A stretch of 64,000 nt of DNA from Actinernus sp. WN-2022 (GCA_030867875.1 JAOWCC010000238.1:124001-188000), one strand, 5' to 3'. Shown: positions 10,104 to 20,704, numbered from the stretch's first letter. A program made the numbers and translations. Notes: generated by a model from the sequence alone, not told the origin.

Positions 10104-11100
10104 CTACCAAAGGAGGATGTTTCACCAGCATGCTTTACGAATCCGTGAGATTCGGATTGCGTTTGGGCAAGGTGGCCGTCATGTGACGGTTCTCCTGCCA
10201 ATTTTCTTGTATTTTTAGGTAATAATTTCCCCCAGTACCAATTATATTTAAGCAATGTTTTATTAAGTTTCGGCTTCTTTAAGCTTTCTTTCGTCATTGA
10301 ATAAAATATCAGTTTATCTTTCGAAAATAAGCGAAATAGTTACACGGGTATTGTGCATTGTTTCAAAGTTGCGTTAATTGGTTATCTCAAAGATGTCTTC
10401 AGTAACAATTTTGCCCTAGGGACCTTACGAAGAGACCAACACATATTCAAAACGTATTCATTGAACAATCATCTGACGCTTAGGTCTCCATGATTGAGAA
10501 AGATATAGGCGTCAGAAAAACACGCGCGGAAACCTTTCTTCTTACAACTACTCAACTAGTTTTGTTTACATTCAGTTGTCAATCTTTTAATTCTAGTGCG
10601 TCCTATGGACTCATGCAATTTAGAAACTCTAAGAAAGCTCACTCGTTTGAACTAATCCCGAATTGCACTCGAAACCAAATGATTTTCGAAGCAAAAATTA
10701 AAACGAACAAAATGAAAAATATGCTTCACATTTATTTCCAGTGTGCGCTCGTAAACAAGCAGTCTTGTGCGCGTTCTCTTTGTTAAAATATAGCGTGATC
10801 AGTTGCGTCAGCAGCGCAGCGCGCGCGAACTAAAATTGAAAACATTTCACTCATATCACCCAAAACGTTCTGCAGTTTGTCCCTTTTCTCTGCACTTTCC
10901 TTTACCCGAATATGTGACAGAAATACGGGTATACAATTCTTGAGTACATTTACGTCAGAATTTCGACAAAAAGTTTGGTTTCGAGATACTTTGTGAAAAG
11001 TGTTTCCTCAACGAAAATAAAAGGTCACGTGACAAGCACTTTTGATATGGTTGGACTAGGCGCGCAAAGCATGCTTGTGAAGCATCTTACTTTTTTATGG
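10104..11100. mobile_element. TIR insertion of ~1.0 kb, unit 1 only
   Basis: Units 2 and 3 read straight through the matching place (…AACTTATTA… then …ACCTATACC near 33890-33910 and 62940-62960), whereas unit 1 has ~1 kb inserted. Subterminal inverted repeats are visible: GATGTTTCACCAGCATGCTT near 10117-10136 and its imperfect inverse near 11064-11087. No clear target duplication was found. A 98-codon ORF inside (10490-10786) has no recognisable motif. One GTCACGTGAC lies at 11024-11033. Confidence 0.6.
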
Positions 11101-11431
11101 ACCTATACCGTGCACCGATAGCAAGCGAAGAACATTTTTCTATAATGCACTTTCTATTTGGAAAAGCATGGATCAGTCACTTCATGAGTGCACTACCGCT
11201 TTACTACTTAAGGATTATCTTAAATTAACTATGAAAGATTACTTTGCTGGCACTATGATCATGTCGAAGAACATGAACAGCAACTAAATGAGAGCTTATA
11301 ATATATTTTAGACTGGAAATCGATCGAGATAAGTAGCCAGAAGACACAGCGATTTTCCGGAATACGTTACAAATCTTAAAATACATTTCAATTCCTCAGA
11401 CTGGACAAAGCAGCCTATTGGAGCCTCACTA

Positions 11432-12389
11432 AGGTGGCCCGACCCGGTTTTCAGTGGCGATACCTTTCACGTTTGAACAAGGAATACGACATCGTAACCA
11501 ATCCAATAGAAAATCGACTGTTGCGACATTGTTAGAAATAGATGAAAGTTTAAGATGAAGTAAATTTTAGCGAGATCGGAGTTACTATAGCAACGCTGTG
11601 ATGCCATCGCCCTTTTTACGTACAGCCGATAATCATGAAATCTGGAAGTTTGTTTTCCAAATGTTCTCTGGTACTCATAGTTCACATAGTTGTCTTTATG
11701 TCTAATGAGTGTAATGAATTAATGAGAGACTGTTGTTAAGATATTTTCGACGGAGGTTTTTGCGGCCAAAAATAAACAAAAAAACAAAACAAATTAAACT
11801 GGTTGGTAATTTTTAGGTTTACAAGGCGTGTTGGAAATATATTGTAAGCTTAATTTGTTCTTATGCCATTTAATTACCTCAGTGTATGAAAAACGTTTGA
11901 TTTCGGAAAATCTGAGCTTAAGTAAGATATGTTAAGATGTAAATTCGGTATTTTGTCAAAATTTCTCACGATTTTTACAATAAAAGTCACGATTTTAAAA
12001 CCGGTAGATTTTTTTTTGTTAACGTCAGTTGTTAGTATTTTATATCATCTCCAAATTTAAAGTTCATTGAAACATTTTAAGGATGTCAAACATTAACCTC
12101 AAATCAGTAAACTTTTGTGCCGATTTCCTTGTTGGTGGCTTGTTCTTTCATTATGTTCCCTTTTGTCTCGAGTTGTCATACAGAACACTTGATTGCCTTC
12201 CGAAGATTCTCCTGAATATGTTAATCTACAAGAAGAACTGGGATCTCGCTAAAATTTACTTCATCTTAAACTTTCAGCTATCTCTAACAATGTCGCAACG
12301 GTCGATTTTCTATTGCATTGCTTACGATGTCGTATTCCTTGTTCAAACTTGAAAGGTACCGCTACTGAAAAAACGGGGTCGGGCGACCT
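11432..12389. mobile_element. Long-TIR element, 958 bp
   Basis: About 155 bp at 11432-11586 recurs inverted at about 12236-12389. The outer ends read AGGTGGCCCGACCC and AGGTCGCCCGACCC. A TA dinucleotide abuts each end (11430-11431 and 12390-12391), consistent with a 2-bp target duplication. Because the arms are long, each arm encodes the same short frame (…DLAKIYFILNF…), which is an artefact of the repeat and not a gene. The ~650-bp interior is AT-rich with no transposase. Confidence 0.8.
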
Positions 12390-12654
12390 TATATATCCGG
12401 AAAAGTTAATATTGTTGGAGTAATGATCTCTTGCAAACACAAAAACCTGAGTTGGATCTAACGCAGAATCGCTTAATTTTGATAAGATATAACGAGAGAG
12501 GACTTTAAGGTCTGAAAGTAGAACAGGTTCTGCTTGGTGAGGTGTAACTGGCGCTTTTAACTGTTCTTCACGAGGGCTACGCGTTTATCAGTACTTTGTA
12601 CTGCCAAGTGTCACCATCGTTAAATAAAGTTTATTGCATTGCATTGCAATCATG
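12390..12654. other. Noncoding; possible retroposon 3' end
   Basis: There is no ORF. The sequence ends with AATAAAGTTTATTGCATTGCATTGC near 12621-12648, a polyadenylation-like signal followed by short tandem repeats, as at the 3' end of a LINE or SINE. I cannot assign a family. Confidence 0.3.
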
Positions 12655-13440
12655 CATGATCATTACCTGGCTGTCAAACTGTTTATCCACACGGCAATCC
12701 CGGACATGTTATGCTTCTATAGCATTAGAAATAGCCAGCGTTTCCTTGGTGTAAACATTTAAGCCTATTTGCTATGCATTCCAATAATCCCCAAAGGATT
12801 TCTCCCCCGACGTCGAATGCACGACATACCCCTAACCATATCTTGAAGCATCCGTGGACAACGCCAAACGTACATGTTTCTCTACGTGCCATGGGACGAA
12901 ACCCGTCTACGAATCAAGAAAGCGACAATGGTAAATGTCATCACTAAGAGAATCCACGAACCTCACTTGTCCGTTTCCAGGAGATGATGCAATGGCTGAA
13001 CTCATACGTCCTTATGTACTCCCGCCAGGGAGAATGAGATGCATTTCCCTTGTAAACTTTGGAGAGTTCTCACATTTTTCAAAAAGGCCAGAATTTGCTC
13101 TCTCAAAATAGCAAATGCAGTGATTTTCTCTCTAGGAAGTTCGAAAGTCTAATTTGCAGAGTGTACTATAAAGCCTAAATATTCTAGACGCTTAGCGGGA
13201 TATAAAACAGACTTAGTAATGCCAATTGCGTATCCTAGTTGAATTAACAACGATGCGACCACGTCAATGGCTATTTTCGGTGCCGCCAGCCTGAATTCGT
13301 CCGAACGAGATGAGAAAGGAGTGAACAAATGACCGCTCAAAGCGAAAACCTCGCCATTGAGACGGTCATTGATGTACAGTGAACACGGCTCTCCGCGCAA
13401 CCTCAAATAGCGAGATGCCGACAATCCAATGGTGTGATAA
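12655..13440 (-). pseudogene. DIRS-like retroelement RT and RNase H fragment
   Basis: On the minus strand, 13424-13149 encodes an RT palm/thumb-like stretch with PCSLYINDRLNGE and a later SVLYPAKRLEYLGF. Lower down, about 12900-12665, lies an RNase H-like stretch with LSTDASRYG, KETLAISNAIEA and RDCRVD. The order RT then RNase H and the motif style fit DIRS-type elements. The RT catalytic string has Asn where Asp-Asp is expected (YIND), and at least three in-frame stops interrupt the RNase H part, so this is dead. No tyrosine recombinase domain was seen. Other LTR-type elements are not fully excluded. Confidence 0.6.
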
Positions 13441-13604
13441 ATAAACGGTGATTATTTCCAACCAAATGGCAATGTCGTAGAAACAAACCACCATCCTCCC
13501 CATTCGAAACAGAAATATGCTTGTGAAGATTGCTGTAAAAAGACATTGTCGTAACCGAACTTTTCGTCACATTTTCTAATAATTCTTATACGAGGCTTTG
13601 TAGA

Positions 13605-16030
13605 TATATATACCCCCCCCCCTTCGTGATTTCCAAAGGGTAAAAAGCTCTGTAAGATGATAAATCGCCAGAGGCCTGTTTAAAAATTCCAGCTAATAAT
13701 TAGACCTAAAAACACACTACTTATGTCACAATTTACTTAACGAGGTTGAAAAGGGTTTCTCTAACCACGCGGGAATGCTAATGAAACCTGCAAACACGAA
13801 ATATTTTATGGCACGAAATGTGTTTTTTTTGGTCACAGTACACAAACCTATTCAACCTTGAATACTCATTAGGCCTCATGATGACGTTATTAGCATTATA
13901 TAAGACAGAATCAATTATGTACGAGTGTCAGTTCACTAAGTCCACAAACGTGGAAGTCACCTCTCCCACCACACCCTTGATTGCTTACTCTATTAGCACT
14001 CAGCTAGTCTACTCCAACAAGCTTGCTCATCTGGGTACTGCATGGTTATCCATACCTTAATACTAACAGGAAGCAGGAGGAATAATGTACTATATAACTC
14101 CAAACAGTGTCTAGGTGGATTCTTAAAAACTGTGTAAGACCAATCCATCTCCAAGGCCAAAACCGATGTTTTTTCAAAAAAGTTGTCTTTACAAAATTTT
14201 ACTTTTTCGTTTCAAATTAAAGTTATTGCATAAAATTTCTCCAAACGGATTTTGATAAATTATTTTGTAAATAAAATTAGTGAGGCTGGTTTGTTAGGCT
14301 GATGTGTTGCCATAGGAACCGATTTCCTCAATTGAAAAACATCATTACTTTAGTAGTTTGGATATGGTAAGCTCCTTTAGTTACACATCTTCCACACTTG
14401 CATGCAAAAGCCACAAGTTAAAAGCATCCTGATCTTATCAATAACCTTTTTGAGCTTTCTTAATTTGAGTTGAAATTTCAATGCTGCTGATGTATGATGT
14501 ATTACCTGTTGAATAATAAGAGGATTCGATGATACAATGGTGTTTCATCACCATCATCCACTTTATTTAAACATGGTATCGCATCATTTACAATCAATGC
14601 TCCTCCATCCTCCAGAGAGCCATGTATTTTAGCCATGTATTACACTTTTTAGTATCGGGAGAGCCATTTAACAGTTGTGAGGCCCTGTTAGGGGGGTATG
14701 AATAATCCGTAATCCTGTGTAAAATTTGGAAATAATCGGTATCCTTATTTTGTAAACACAAATATCTTTGTCATTGATGTGATAATAATCCTTAATCCTA
14801 AAATCCAACCCAAATAATCTGTAAAACTTTTATTTAGTTGCCACTAATCGGTATCCCTTCTCTGAAAACCATAATAATCCATAATTCTAAAACCCTAACC
14901 AGGGCCTGACAGTTGTGATGGCCCAAAATGCTCCTGACTGAATCTTAGAATATCTAATAAACATTTCCAAGGAACATGTATCCAGACTGTACCCAGACCC
15001 CAGAGTATTTGCACCCTTTGGGCCTTTGACTAGATAACTTATGTACCCTTGTATCCATTCCCAGTACTTTCATGTTTGCATTCTTAATAAAATGCCTGGT
15101 TTGGCCACTTATATATTTCAGGTCTAGAAAAGCCGAAAGGCAACAATAATCTGCAGCCAAGTTTACTGAATTTAATTTAACACCCCATTTCCAATTTTAG
15201 ACATATTAGTTATGGATAATACTATAATACATGTACCGTAGATTGAAACTGCAAGTCAGTGAAAAATCTGATCAAAATAATTTAGCTGATGCATGATCAC
15301 AATATTGTGGTGGGAAAATGTAACTAAAACTTGGAAACGTAAATGAAAAAAGGGAAACTCCAGTTCTAAAAGCAATAAAAGTCATTTATATAAGGAAGGG
15401 TTTCTTCGTCAACTCACCTTACTGCTAGTTTTTGTCTGGCCCTGGAGTTTAAAAAAAAATTCACACTGTGTGAATAAATTATTTCCACAGAAAACCATTC
15501 AAACGTATTTGCTTTTTCCTTGTATTTCTGGTCTTTTTTTTTTTCCACCGAGCTCAAGTGCATTTCTTTTGCAAAGACAATTCATTAACTGTTGCGATAG
15601 TTACATTTTCATTTATTTCAATGCATGTACTTATGTACGAGTTCTTTGTCTTATAACACAAAACACACAGGCATGAAAAATACAGTCAGTTTTGAAGATG
15701 AGGGAAATGCTAGTGTGAAATAACATTTAATGCAAGCAGTGACACAAGCAAATAAAATGCCATGTGCTGAACTTGTTTACAAAAAGCCTTGTTGTAGTTT
15801 GGATAAGGATTAAAATGCCACTTTAAAGCAAGTTTCACTACTATAAAATTTATTTATTTTATATCTATTTTATTTCAATTCTATACATATTGTAAGAGCA
15901 CTGAGACTTGCGTTAAGTGCTCCTAAACATATTATTATTATTATTACTGACTAGCTGGGTTAAGCAGCTGTATATTTTATCCTCAAGCATGCAGATCTAT
16001 AAAATGATTAAATTATGCATGATGAACTCA
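13605..16030. other. Duplicated noncoding segment (partner of 39480-43860)
   Basis: From CGTGATTTCCAAAGGG onward this segment is colinear with 39485-43860, apart from a ~2 kb insertion in the latter at about 40727-42685. It is AT-rich and ends with the (ATT)n tract near 15935-15950. Small ORFs here are not kept intact in the partner copy. It probably represents intron or intergenic sequence of the WW-exon gene. Confidence 0.6.
14691..14910. repeat. Degenerate TAATCC-type repeat with adjacent G run
   Basis: After a six-G run (14691-14696), irregular repeats of AATAATCCGTAATCC and variants (AATAATCGGTATCC, ATAATCCTTAATCC) recur every 30-45 bp. The same block is at 40432-40680, where the G run is 27 bases long. 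Confidence 0.6.
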
Positions 16031-16031
16031 A

Positions 16032-16140
16032 CCCGGATAGCCAATCACTTTCTTACGATGCTCCCATAATTTACAATGTAAAATAAATCATCAATACTCT
16101 TTAGCAAAAATACTACTTACATGTACATCAACAGAACAGT
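16032..16140. repeat. Local partial duplication of the WW-exon 3' end
   Basis: Sequence at about 16032-16135 repeats that at about 16166-16240, including the last ~19 bases of the WW-like exon and its GTAAGT donor (minus strand). The copied piece lacks the rest of the exon, so it would offer only a decoy donor. The duplicate is absent from the partner copy near 43840-43870. Confidence 0.55.
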
Positions 16141-16226
16141 TAGCCTGGTTATAAGGAGCCAATCAAACTCATGCACTTTCTTAGGATGCTCCATAATTTA
16201 TAATGTAAATCATCAATACTACTTAC

Positions 16227-16349
16227 ATGTATATCAACAGAGTTTGGCCACCTGTGTTCTCCAGTAACAGTGTTGTAGAAGAACAAAGTCTCACCAAACT
16301 TGCACTTGTATTCATACCACTTACAATCCTCAGTTGCCATCTCCATAAT
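16227..16349 (-). CDS. WW-like domain exon (copy 1)
   Basis: A 123-nt exon on the minus strand is bounded by a TTACAG acceptor and a GTAAGT donor. It is open in one frame over 41 codons, is a multiple of three, and has phase 0 at both ends if that frame is right. It encodes MEMATEDCKWYEYKCKFG, then FFYNTVTGEHRWP. The two Trp residues, the aromatic pair and the NxxTGE turn fit a WW-like fold, which in known proteins binds proline-rich ligands. The Pro after the second Trp is adjacent rather than three residues away, so ligand binding is uncertain. A near-identical exon with the same splice sites is at 47246-47368. The remaining exons were not identified. The ATG at the third base of the exon could also be a start. 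Confidence 0.6.
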
Positions 16350-17194
16350 CTGTAATGTATGGGACAGGAGATAATATGAGGTAGTTAAACAGGGTTTAAA
16401 TTACAACAGACATGTGGTGAAGTGAACACATCATCCAATGAGAACAGCCTTTCTGAAAAGACTTATTTTTCTTCCAAGTTTCCTGATCTGTATATGTACA
16501 CTGTACAGCTTCCATTTGTGATTTTGTTTGTATATTTGACAGACCATTCTCATGCTCATACATGATTGGATGATTGTGACAAAAGTATGCAAATACATTA
16601 ATTTACGCATCGTGCTGTAAAGGGTAATGACTAACATTCTCCCTTTTTGACTGCCGGTCAGGCAGATAAGATAAGCCCACCCACTTTTAAGGGTGTGTGT
16701 TTGCCTTGGCACCTATATAGTTGATGTGTTTCTGTGGAATGTTCATAGTTTTACTTAGTTTGTTCAAGTTGTGATAACTTCAGTTCTTAAGCTCTCAGCG
16801 TAATTAACTGTCTACTGGTTTTTAAATTGAGTAGGTACAGTGTACATGGTATTTTTACATATAAATATGTATATTTGGTATATCTAAATTTTGGGATTTT
16901 CTGGTGTAATTAGTTAATACAGCAAGATTTTGACATAATTTGAATGCCATCTTCTGGAGCTTACTCACGACTCTCCACTGAAAAACAATGTTTGTTATTG
17001 ATGACTATTAAATCTAATGCTGTGTTTGTTTGCTGTATGTAAATTGTATACTACTGCCAAATAAAGTACGAGATTTACGAAATACTGTACATCAATCAAC
17101 TCGGCAATGTTCTATATGTTAATGGCATAACTGATGTCAGTTATTAAGGCAGATATTCCTATCCATAAAATTCTTCTGAATTTCATGGGTGCTA
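16350..17194. other. Duplicated noncoding segment around the WW exon
   Basis: This is colinear with 47369-48248 and then 54034-54140 in unit 2. The ~5.8 kb between those two unit-2 blocks is inserted sequence, for which this region is the empty site (TCCACTGAAA then ACAATGTTTG near 16975-16990). No ORF is supported. Confidence 0.55.
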
Positions 17195-17311
17195 CCATCT
17201 TGGATCTTATGACGTCACACGGTTGTCCCTATTGTTACACAACAAAAGAGCTATTGTTTTCTGATAATAGTGGCAACACTGTGACGTCATAAGAATAAGA
17301 ACCAAGATGGC
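17195..17311. mobile_element. Foldback MITE with CCATCTTGG ends
   Basis: The arms CCATCTTGG…CTTATGACGTCAC at the left and the inverse at the right form a hairpin of ~30 bp arms with one small bulge. Each arm has a CRE-type TGACGTCA and an ATGGC/YY1-like end. The unit-2 counterpart near 54138-54190 keeps only the left arm. Confidence 0.65.
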
Positions 17312-17770
17312 GACACACAGGACAGAAAAATCGGTACAACTTACGGGAAACAAACACAGTATTAGATTTAGGTATCCATAACAAACAATTGAGTGCAAAT
17401 AGTGCTGTACAGGGGAGATTGCCTTTAAAAGGTATTTGCCAATTTGGGTATACCACGAGAAACTCGCAGAGTCCGGGTTTTTGATCAAGCTATCTTCTCC
17501 AAAACGATGAGCTCGACCTAATAGGCTCGAAAGGCCGTGCTTGTCGAGTTGTAAATGTTTAATTACCAAATATTTGTTCTATCATATCAAGAGACTCTTG
17601 GAATCTTGATCATTTTCGATTTTCGAACGGATCGAGTTCGCGCGCTCAAACTGATTTCTCAGTCCAACGCTAGGCATATAAGTTACAACGACCGGTCAAC
17701 TTCGAAGTTGCCATTAAATTCCACTCATTAACATCTTCTAACATGTCAAATATGATAGAAAAGCACTTAC

Positions 17771-17968
17771 CAAACAAATATAGTTGTACTTGTAGCTATA
17801 TAGCGAACTCGAACGTGTACCACATGAAGCCCGACGATTGATAAAAGTGGCCACACCGCGGCAAAATGTTGTGCTCCGCTGGCCGAAAGAACGAAGGCTC
17901 TGGAGTTTAAATACAAGTTTATCGAAAGTCTTAGCTTTTATATAGTGTTCTTGTTTTTCGCGAAACAT
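17771..17968 (-). CDS. Possible first exon overlapping MITE sequence
   Basis: From an ATG at 17968, 66 codons stay open up to a strong donor TTTG|GTAAGTGC (17770-17761). The product starts MFREKQEHYIKAKTF and is basic, with no domain I recognise. The middle of the exon uses the arm of the MITE starting at 17852. It lies 1.4 kb upstream of the WW-like exon on the same strand, so it could be that gene's first exon. It is missing from the unit-2 copy. Low confidence without transcript data. Confidence 0.25.
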
Positions 17969-18814
17969 TTAACGTAAATACGCGTACGTACTGAAATTAG
18001 AAACAGGGGTGATCGCCTGTTTTCTTTAATTTTAAAGTTTCGGCGGGAAACTGGGGAGTGGCGCGCGCGACCAGCTCATCAAAACGCATGCGCGTGACGT
18101 TTTGCAGTGCGTGGCACCCTGTACACGAGCTCGCACCGCCGCAAAACGTTATGCTCCGCTGGCCGAAAGAACGAAGGCTCTGGAGAATTTCCGAGGGCTA
18201 AAAAAAATGTTCTTTTAATTTCGGCGTTGGTTTCGGCGGGAAGACGCTAGGCCTGAATAGATTGTTCTCGGCAACTTTTGAGCAACTTCTGGAGTTTTGA
18301 GCAACTTTTTGTACTGCAAGCAACCTAGAGCAACTTTTGCCTTCCTTGGCAACTTTTGAGCAACAAATAATGATAAAACACCCAAATTATCCCAAATGTT
18401 TCTGTTAATTGAAACTGGTCGACACTAAGAATGGTGTAGACGTGTATTGAATAGTATTGACCCTGCAAATGATTAACATTCCTTTGTTTTCTACTTTCCG
18501 TGCATGAATTGATGTGCGCCCACGAACTGGACAGCAGCTATCTATTTAATATCGCCGGTGAATTATCCAGCGGTTATTCGCTCCAACACAGCCGCCGCCA
18601 TCTTGATATTTGCTAATCTGCATTCTGCATATTCTGCTAGTCATGGCATCACAATCGCCAAAGTGAGCAACTTTATCAAATTTTGGTGGCAACTTTTGAG
18701 CAACTTTTAGTCTGTTTTTGGAGCAACTTTGGCTGGATTTGCTAGCACAATCTATTCAGGCCTAGAAGACGCGCGTGCAACCGGTGCATGCGCGTGACGT
18801 TTTGCCGCGGTGTG
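17852..18814. mobile_element. Two tandem CACACCGCGGCAAAA-type MITE copies
   Basis: The outer ends are inverted: CACACCGCGGCAAAA at 17852 and TTTTGCCGCGGTGTG at 18800-18814. A related internal junction near 18099-18148 has GACGTTTTGCAGTGCGTG followed by GCACCGCCGCAAAACG, so this is two adjacent copies (17852-~18113 and ~18133-18814). They share the block GCTCCGCTGGCCGAAAGAAC. The second copy is split by another element at 18247-18765. Confidence 0.65.
18247..18765. mobile_element. 519-bp TIR element with AAGACG target duplication
   Basis: Perfect 19-bp inverted termini, CTAGGCCTGAATAGATTGT at 18247-18265 and the inverse at 18747-18765, are flanked directly by AAGACG (18241-18246 and 18766-18771). 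The subterminal regions repeat CAACTTTTGAG-type units many times (18270-18370 and 18685-18735), as in arrays of transposase binding sites. The centre carries GCCGCCGCCATCTTG near 18591. No ORF is present, so it is non-autonomous. A 6-bp duplication is uncommon among animal DNA transposons, and I do not assign a superfamily. Confidence 0.8.
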
Positions 18815-18863
18815 ATTGTCGATTGCCACAGGAAACCCGGTATTTCCTGAGCATCTCTTAATT

Positions 18864-18968
18864 AACAATTAGACCCGCAGCCCGAATGGGCTACGAGTCA
18901 ACAGCCCATGAGGCGCAGCCGAATGGGCTATTTAATTCGTAGCCCATGAGGGCAGAGGTCTAATTGTT
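18864..18968. mobile_element. Small foldback element, AACAATTAGACC ends
   Basis: AACAATTAGACC at the left is repeated inverted as GGTCTAATTGTT at the right. Inside, GCCCGAATGGGCTA and TAGCCCATGAGG are further inverted pairs, so the whole ~105 bp can form a branched hairpin. It is noncoding. Confidence 0.6.
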
Positions 18969-19333
18969 TTAGTATAAACTAACTAGTCGGACAGTAGAAA
19001 TAATAGAAAGAAACAAATTGAAGTTGAAAAATGTTATTATTTCGTGAAAATGAGTGCGGTTTTTCTCTACCATGGACTATCACAAATAGACCTATAGTAG
19101 GGTAGCCAATCAGAATGCAGGATTTGTAATAGTCCAGTAGTTGGTTTATAATAATACCCGTTAGTCCTTGCGCGCACTGAAATTTGCATACAGAATAAAC
19201 TTCCTCCTCAGTTTCTTAGACCTCATGTAACAAACTATACCATAACTACCATCCCCAGGGGAGGGAGGGGTACTCCCCTATATAAGGTATACAGGTATGT
19301 GCTGCGCTATAGGGTATGGTTTTCGAGCTCCGC

Positions 19334-19490
19334 GGTCTGGGATAGTGTATCTAATTTGTCCTATTGGTCTGGGATAGGGTATCTAATTTGTCCTATTGGT
19401 CTGGGATAGGGTATCTAATTTGTCCTATTGGTCTGGGATAGGGATCTAATTTGTCCTATTGGTCTGTGATAAGGTATCTATTTCGGTTGA
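19334..19490 (+). repeat. 32-bp minisatellite GGTCTGGGATAGGGTAT…, then decayed units
   Basis: Units beginning GGTCTGGGATAGGGTATC recur at 19334, 19366, 19398 and 19430, with decayed versions continuing to about 19580. An 18-G run lies at 19616-19633. The reverse complement of the same motif is at 36773-37020. The block starts near CCCAGGGGAGGGAGGGG at 19256. Confidence 0.75.
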
Positions 19491-19633
19491 TTTTCGAGTT
19501 TAGGTCTGGGATATCGATTTTCGAGCTTAGGTCTGGGATAGGGTATGGAAAATCACCCTTTTAGGTCTGGGAAAGGGTTAGGGTTTTGAGGTCACCGCGG
19601 CACACCCCTACCGGAGGGGGGGGGGGGGGGGGG

Positions 19634-19916
19634 TGTATCTGTCCAAATGATATAGCCCCTATTCCAATATGGCTGCTCTAGTTTGCATAATGCCAAAAGT
19701 CGTATTGAAGCAAGATAGTATTAGTTCACATGTGACACGGTTTTCTTTGTTATTCATAGGGCTTTATCTCCCATATATATAGACCGATTGTACAATAGAG
19801 GAACTCAAAGCCTAGGGAGCGATTTGATATTCAGCAGCGAAAGTGGGGTTGATCAATAGAATTGAATTGTTCATTATGAATTCAAGGTTCAATAAACAGT
19901 TATTGACCGGGCCATA
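19634..19916. other. Noncoding, nothing recognised
   Basis: AT-rich unique sequence between the G run and a small ORF. I see no ORF, repeat or RNA gene. Confidence 0.35.
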
Positions 19917-20066
19917 ATGGATAAATACAATTCGTCGTCCCCGCTTTTCCCTCGAGATTATCAAATCACTTCCAAGCTTCTTAGTGAATGCTGCCGCTCA
20001 GTTAAGGAAAGAAAGCCTTCAGCAGCTCTTTGGAAGGAAAAATATATTAGTTATGTTACTGGATAG
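19917..20066 (+). CDS. Small ORF or exon of 49 aa, unknown
   Basis: ATG to TAG encodes MDKYNSSSPLFPRDYQITSK and continues for 29 more residues with two adjacent Cys and a basic, Lys/Glu-rich end. Composition looks more protein-like than most small ORFs here, and the ATG context is acceptable. The frame continues after the TAG as AKMSRCDVFDES before another stop, so this may be a decayed exon. It is absent from the unit-2 copy. I do not recognise it. Confidence 0.2.
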   Translation: MDKYNSSSPLFPRDYQITSKLLSECCRSVKERKPSAALWKEKYISYVTG

Positions 20067-20704
20067 GCAAAAATGTCAAGGTGTGATGTGTTTGATGAAT
20101 CTATTGTGTAGCTTTTGGTCTATCTTGCGACTGAAGCCTGTTTGAGCTGTGGCGATTTATTTTCGGTTTGTCCCGCGCGATATATCAATAATTTCCCTGA
20201 ACATTCCCTGAGTCTACCAATTAACGACATTTTCTTAAGATTTCCAGCACAAAAACCTGCTGTTCTCCCGAAACAGGCATGCAAATATTAGATTCCGATG
20301 AAGCACAAACACTGGAAATCAACTGTAATTGCAATACGCTAATTTGTGTAATTGTATCTGTATTGATTTGACTTTATCGACGGTAATAGAAGAACATTAT
20401 TTTGTGGGTTAGTAAAGCTCACATTAATATATGACATTAATAAGGAGCACTAAAGGAATTGTGGTAAAAATACGATCACGATTTATTTACACTCGCTGTA
20501 GTAAACGCTCAGATTGCATTATGGTCCGCGCGCATTGATTTTTTGGTGTCCTTGCGCATAACCACAATGCAATTTTGTCCGCGCATATCATTTCAGTGTC
20601 CTTGCGCATGACCACAATACACTGCGCTGACAATGCGCCAAATAACGGCTCCACTACAAAAAGTAGTACTGCTGCCTTGCTCGCTCGCTGCGGCAGAAAT
20701 AATA
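20067..20704. other. Partly duplicated noncoding sequence
   Basis: About 20178-20400 matches 54190-54285 plus 54600-54785, where a ~310-bp insertion with a hairpin at 54291-54383 interrupts it. Near 20515-20635 the motif GTCCTTGCGCAT…CCACAAT recurs as a short direct repeat. No gene seen. Confidence 0.45.

Noticed and set aside
11467..11685. Matching short ORFs at 11467-11685 (minus) and 12083-12352 (plus)
   Set aside because: Both are encoded by the two arms of one inverted repeat, so the similarity is structural and not evidence of coding.
15470..15676. Hydrophobic plus-strand ORF near (T)n sequence
   Set aside because: It is AT-rich and altered in the duplicate near 43266-43448, with different length and frame; no coding signature.
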